Shown here: in pieces, positions 59,401 through 64,000 of the stretch
How positions within the stretch are numbered: the first letter of the stretch is position 1
Layout of the letters: every line of letters starts with the position of its first letter
From: Meandrina meandrites
Taxonomy: Eukaryota > Cnidaria > Anthozoa > Scleractinia > Meandrinidae
Direction: 5' to 3'
DNA length: 64,000 bases
Assembly (NCBI GenBank): GCA_963693305.1
Contig: OY855905.1
Span: 35,723,137 to 35,787,136, forward strand
Program-made: the position numbers and the translations under genes
Notes under the pieces: model-generated
Told to the model about the DNA's origin: nothing
Seen by the model: the letters and a program-made list of their open reading frames with translations, nothing else
Databases searched by the model: none

Positions 59401-62400
59401 GTCAGCGAGCGGCGGAGCCGCTAGTGAAATTCCCGCCTGCCGGATTTCTTAGGGGTTTTGCTATCCGCCCACTTTTATCGCCTTTGATTTAAAATTAAAT
59501 AAGCCAATCAGAGAGTGAGGTGTAATATGAATCGCTTGAAAGGGCATTAAATTGACACTCATAAACAAACTCTTGATGGCGCAAGGATAATAACGCAAAG
59601 GAAATTACGCCAAAACAGCCTCCAAAACGGGGCCCTAAACCCCAAAAAGGAATTGTAAATGACATATGTAAATGACATATGCTAATCTGAAGGAGGCTTA
59701 TAGATGTGTTGCATTATTCGGAGGCAGTATTATTTGAATCGAGCCTGCCTAGCACGGTTTCCTGTTTGCAAAGTTTGACACCGCTGGCTCTGTAATTTAC
59801 CACATGTTTCGCTATTGCGGTTTGTTTTGCATTGGCTCATTGTTATTTGCTAGGTATACTTTAGCTCTGGAAGGACAAGATCTGATATATTCCGTGAAAT
59901 TGTTGATAACTTCATTTAATATTTGTGATGCCGGGCCTAGCCTGATTCTCAGACGTCCGAGGTCGATCGCGGCCGCTACGCCGCTATAACACTGTTGCAA
60001 CATGCACTGATGTACTGATCTTATCACGGATGACATATTTATTTTGCTTCGTAAGAGACTGTTGGTGATTCACGAAAGCTAAAAGTTGGTTTTAGAGAAA
60101 CATTATCTGTGTTGTAAAGGTTATACTCGGCTTGCATTTATTTGATCGGGCGGCCGGGTTTGACGGTTGGATTTTACCTCCCTTGCGTAATGCCAAAACA
60201 TCATTTCCTGCCTGAAAGCAACTAAATCACAGTCTGTTTTTCCTTTAGAATATTTTTCTGCTTTCGCTGCCGGGACATTTAGTGAATACATAGCTTTCTC
60301 TTTGCCTTCCTTTCCTCCGCATTCACCATTTTGCCATCTGCACATAAAACACAGACGATTACCCATGCGATGGTTAAGAGATATCGATTAACATTTGATT
60401 GACGTTTCACAGCTCTAAGCCAATCCGAAATTCGCGTGCACTGGCGAACGCATAATTAAAAAAAACCCACGCATTCCGGGAGGCGGGATCTCAACTCGAC
60501 TCCTCACCAAACCCCTCGCTGCTTGGCGGACAAGACCAAAGCATCTGATGAGGCCGCTAAAAAAGCACTCGCTCATGAAATCCCGCCAGCTACGCAGGCT
60601 ACGCGGTGGCCTAATGGTTAGTGCGGTGGACTCCGGATCGGGCGGTCCGGGTTCGAGCCCTGGCCGGGGCACTGCGTTGTGTTCTTGTGCAAGATACTTT
60701 ACTCTCATAGTGCCTCTCTCCACCCAGGTGTATAAATGGGTACCGGCGAATTTACTGCTGGGGGTAACCCTGCGATGGACTAGCGTCCCATCCAGGGGGG
60801 AGTAGCAATACTCCTAGTCGCTTCACGCTACGGAAACCGGGATAAGCTCCGGCCTGATGGGCCCCTAGGCTCGTATACAGACTTTACCTTACCTTACCCT
60901 GTGCGGCTTTAGCAGTTGATAAGTATTGTACAACTGTATCATATTATCACCTAGGAATCTTTGACTCCTGAAACCAAGAGCAACATCAGTACTAGCGAGA
61001 AACCAAGCAATAAAACAACAACAGCTAAAATTGAAGGTATGTGGATGAAAATAATCAATCAGTTTAAGTTTGTACTATGATCATCCAGTCTTAGGAAGCT
61101 TAGCTGGCTCGGGGACAAGATTGCTTGCCCACCAATGCAGCACAACAGTTTCTTTAGGAGTCATCTCCAGAGTCAAATTCATTGACCAGAGAAAATGAGA
61201 ACCTCTTTACACCATATGGTATACAAGGTCCCTTCCTTTTTTGGACTGTATGCTGCTACTATATTTTATCTCTTGAAAAAGAGAGAAAAAAGTCAAATAA
61301 CAATAATTATTAATATTATTGACAGAGATAGTGGCCTCTGCAAAATGCTCACACTCTGTTTTGTGTATGCTAATAATGAATATGAAAACAACTCCACTCA
61401 GCTTAAAGTGTAGGTGTGGTCTTGTTGGCCCTGAATATCATTACAAAAGTTTGGTTGCACTCAGAAGGAGTATGAATTTCATTGTCTGTAGTCAGTGCTG
61501 GAAATAATTTTTCTTGCTGAGTAGGTCATGTGTCCTTGCAAATCGCTATTTTGACTAGACATATTGCAAATTTGGTCGGACGTTAATTAGCATTTTATGC
61601 AATTTGCATAAACTGATGACTCAATTTAAATGCATTCATGAAAGTAGTAAGAATGATTAGCAATATGTTATGGGCAATTTTCAAAGCACATTTGAAGAGT
61701 CTTGTACAGCCAAACAAAACATTGATCTGTTTGATTTCAGATTTTTTACATGTAAATAGCAAACATGATCTGCAAACAAGATCTTCACAGCAAAAAGCTA
61801 AGTAATTTTGATGCTCAGACATGATGTCTGACCATACTATAAATTTACTTGCCGGACAATTTCAAAATTTTGTCAGGCAATGTCCAATGACCGACTGTTA
61901 TTTCCAGTACTGGTAGTTGAAGGTGTGTTATCAGTGGCGGATCCACCTATGGGGGGACCCCCTTTTGAAGGCTTGACTATGAATGTTGAATTCTGTGAAG
62001 AGAATTCCAGCAGATCAAAGAAAATGCGCTATTTCCGAAAAAATAGCGGGGAGGGCGGGGGTCGGGCCCCCAAAGGCCCCTCCCTTGGACCGCCACTGGT
62101 TATTGCGTGTTTTCTTTGGAGGAGAGTGGTATGTTTTAAGGTGGCTCGACTGGATTTTTTAGGGGCAACACCGCTCAAGTTTGAGAACTAACCAGACTGT
62201 CATTAACAATGCCATAGAAAAACGATCACCACAGCTGAATTAGATAAAGATGAAAATTTGTTATGACCAGTGTTATTTTGACATCGGAGTTGTCATAGCA
62301 ACGTAATGACGTCATCACGTTTATTAATTTCGTTCGTATTGCTCGGCACCAGGAGATTTTTTCGAAAATCGCTCAAGGGAGCATGTACCTCCTATACCTG

Positions 62401-63753
62401 CCTCAATGTTGGCAAAGTTTGAACAAATTCTGTGAGAACGTTATCGAAATTTTTGGGGATGAAGTTTCGAGGGTCATAAATACAGTAAAAAACATACTAT
62501 TGAGGTAATGGGGTAATATCTGAAGAACACGACGCGCTTTGGGAATGCAGTTTCATCTCATAGTAGATTGATGCCATTTAAAATTGTATATACAAAATTA
62601 TGGGGATCGCCCCGACCGATTGCGAAAAAAACGGATTTGATGAGCGTGCATTCAGGTGCTCTTGTTGCCACTTTTGTAAATAATTTGGTCTACACCTACA
62701 AATGTGATAATTATTTGGAAACCGCTCGATGATTTTTTTTAAAAACTTGTCAATCTCGAGGTTTGTGATCAGTTTATATGGCCTGCAAGTTTCAAGGTCA
62801 TTTAAAACACGTAAGGCAATAAAATCTGGGCTCCAATGTACTACTTTTTTCTCCCAGATTTTGTGTTTACAAGTGAGTGTCCTCATTATTCACGGGCATT
62901 GTATTCAACTTTCATTTTCACGTGCACAACTCAGCAAAAAATTCATTTGCATTTTATCAGTGAGTTTAGACTTTTTTCCTGATCTGTTGTTCTACACAAA
63001 AATAGCTTTTCGTTTCCTGGAGAAAGAGACCCATGGCATTGCTGTATTACAGTCTAATGGCGTAACAAATATTTTTACAGTTTTCAAGTCATATCAGCAT
63101 GTTTCCCGAACATTTTTAGAAAGCAATTGAGCGTTCTGTTTAATGCAAATGAATTTTTTGCTGAGTTGTGCACGTGGACATGAAAGTAAAAAACAATACA
63201 CGTGAATAATGAGGACACTCACTTGTAAACACAAAATCTGCGAGAGAAAAGTAGTACATTGGAGCCCAGATTTTATTGTCTTAAATGTTTTCAATGACCT
63301 TGAAACTTGCAGGCCATATAAACTGATGACAAACCTCGAGATTGACAAGTTTTTTAAAAAAATTCATCGAGCGGTTTCCAAATGATTATCACATTTGTAG
63401 GTGTAGACCAAATTATTTACAAAAGTGGCAACAAGAGCACCTGAATGCACGCTCATCAAATCTGTCTTTTTCGCAATCGGTCGTGGCGATCCCCATAATT
63501 TTGTATACACAACTTTAAGTATTTGTGATAAAAATGTAATCTTCTGTTTCCCCCAGCTGTGACAACTTCAAAACCACTGAGAGTAGCATACGGATATGGT
63601 ACAAACCACACCACATATGCATCACTGGTTATTGCTCTGGGGTTCGGCACTTTGTTCTTGTTTGCTGCCCTTGTTCTGATTGGTCGTCCTTGGTGGTATG
63701 CATTTCACAGACCAAGATATTCCAAGGTGGATTATTTAATGAATGGACTCTAA
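56435..63753 (+). CDS. MANSC-type single-pass membrane glycoprotein
   Basis: Four coding exons: 56435-56855, 58756-58853, 60955-61036 and 63557-63753, phases matching. The product is 265 residues. A signal peptide (residues 1-30, hydrophobic VTLLGISLVTVLVLGAGA) is followed by a Cys-rich MANSC-like domain (35-120) with Cys at 35, 76, 80, 81, 86, 106, 111 and 117 (CEQSCCGNVNC, CFFLNC). Then comes a Ser/Thr/Lys-rich stalk with N-glycosylation sequons (for example NVS, NKT). A transmembrane helix at about 221-243 precedes a 22-residue tail with PWWYAFHRPRYSKVDYLMNG. The layout resembles MANSC1-type proteins, whose tails share a Y-x-x-x-DYL-x-NG-like motif as I recall. An in-frame ATG at 56459 is an alternative start. 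Ligand and function are unknown. Confidence 0.8.
57329..57513. repeat. MITE with AGTATATACCACACAAGT ends
   Basis: The left AGTATATACCACACAAGTGA is inverted on the right (TTCAACTTGTGTGGTATATACT), about 180 bp apart. The interior has an inner inverted pair CTCGGAGGTGA / TCACCTCCGAG. It lies in intron 1 of the MANSC-type gene. Confidence 0.85.
57514..57592. repeat. Foldback hairpin adjoining the MITE
   Basis: AACAATTATTCACCTCAAGTG pairs with the reverse complement CACTTCGGTGAATAATTGTT, with an inner GGTGGATATCCACC palindrome. It directly follows the preceding element. A similar end (GTGAATAATTG) occurs near 33563. Confidence 0.8.
59308..60909 (+). mobile_element. tRNA-derived SINE flanked by 12-bp duplication, split by another element
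   Basis: CCTGTGCGGCTT occurs at 59308-59319 and again at 60898-60909. Between them the SINE runs from about 59320 to 60897. Its tRNA-like head (GCGGTGGCCTAATGGTTAGT as box A; GGTTCGAGCCC as box B) lies at 60603-60670. The body follows, ending with a CTTACCTTACCTTACC tail. After the first 16 bases the SINE is interrupted by the 59337-60601 element. It lies in intron 2 of the MANSC-type gene. Confidence 0.88.
59328..60610. mobile_element. 1.27-kb MULE-like element with 9-bp duplication
   Basis: The element at 59337-60601 begins TAGCCTGCGCAGCTGGCGGG and ends with the near-perfect reverse complement CCCGCCAGCTACGCAGGCTA. CGCGGTGGC is duplicated exactly on both sides (59328-59336 and 60602-60610). 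Nine-base duplications are typical of Mutator-like transposons. No transposase ORF was found, so it is non-autonomous. The first 130 bp are GC-rich. Confidence 0.85.
61932..62098. mobile_element. hAT-like MITE
   Basis: The left end CAGTGGCGGATCCACC and the right end GGACCGCCACTG are inverted repeats 167 bp apart. CAGTGGCGGATCCA is a common hAT terminus. It contains a GC-rich GGGGAGGGCGGGGG stretch. It lies in intron 3 of the MANSC-type gene. Confidence 0.75.
62578..63513. repeat. 936-bp long inverted repeat (foldback)
   Basis: The left arm (62578-62955) is repeated in reverse complement as the right arm (about 63143-63513) with scattered mismatches. It includes CGATTGCGAAAAA, GTGGCAACAAGAGCACCTGA and TTGCTGAGTTGTGCACGTG. 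The unpaired spacer is about 190 bp. Open frames in each arm are mirror shadows, not genes. It lies wholly in the last intron of the MANSC-type gene, ending 43 bp before exon 4. Confidence 0.9.
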
Positions 63754-64000
63754 AAAATAAGCCCTGAATTAATTATTTTTTTCTAGACTAGAATGTAATA
63801 TTTTGTGAGAAACTAGACGGCTGTTCCTGGTGTACCTAAAATGTTGAACATTTCTATTTATTTAGAGTTGTAAGTAGTGTATAATGTCTTGGTGCATGTA
63901 CATGTAGCTATTGCGGATCTTGCTCATAAAGCCTAGACGTGTATATTTTGTTTCTCTAAGCAAGTCATTTGTCAGTCCAGGGATAATATTGATTGGACTA

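Noticed and set aside
60603..60670. A possible functional tRNA gene
   Set aside because: Box A and box B are present, but the 3' half does not close a standard acceptor stem, and the sequence continues into a SINE body and tail with target duplications.
62578..63348. Three similar open frames of 84-133 codons on both strands
   Set aside because: They share residues only because they are read from the two arms of one long inverted repeat. No domain or start context supports a gene.

Overview
The window looks like nuclear DNA of an invertebrate animal, most likely a cnidarian and perhaps a stony coral or sea anemone. The evidence is AT-rich sequence, metazoan single-copy genes split by GT-AG introns that often keep vertebrate-like codon positions, and dense short foldback and terminal-inverted-repeat elements, tRNA-derived SINEs and LINEs. 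There are no bacterial operons, CRISPR arrays or phage genes. The species assignment is inference.

Seven protein-coding genes are supported. From left to right: (1) MYLIP/IDOL-like FERM-RING E3 ligase, + strand, 4 exons, 2426-7031. (2) BORCS5-like lysosome-positioning subunit, + strand, single coding exon, 9597-10229. (3) CSTF3, the 77-kDa cleavage stimulation factor subunit, - strand, 26 coding exons, 11214-30172. It converges tail-to-tail on BORCS5. (4) CPQ-like secreted M28 metallocarboxypeptidase, + strand, 4 exons, 34164-43612. Its first intron holds a 4.4-kb LINE. (5) An unrecognised 560-residue coiled-coil protein, - strand, one exon, 45415-47097. (6) WASHC3 (CCDC53), WASH complex subunit, - strand, 9 exons including a 15-nt microexon, 49811-56117. 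(7) A signal-peptide, MANSC-type, single-pass membrane protein, + strand, 4 exons, 56435-63753, head-to-head with WASHC3 across about 0.3 kb.

The genes do not form one pathway. Several are housekeeping or endolysosomal factors: BORC on lysosomes, WASH on endosomes, IDOL in receptor degradation, and CSTF3 in mRNA 3'-end formation.

Most of the remaining sequence is mobile-element debris. The clearest items are: a LINE with an uninterrupted endonuclease-RT-zinc knuckle ORF and a target duplication (35784-40203); a 3' LINE fragment whose stop codon carries a TTAA-flanked foldback insertion (32110-33352); a tRNA-SINE split by a 1.27-kb element with a perfect 9-bp duplication, the whole SINE being flanked by its own 12-bp duplication (59308-60909); another SINE split by a G-rich foldback (34713-35372); and a 0.94-kb long inverted repeat in the last intron of the MANSC gene. 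I found no obviously new multi-gene system. The least explained coding item is the 560-residue protein with three spaced W-[LV]-x-I repeats.
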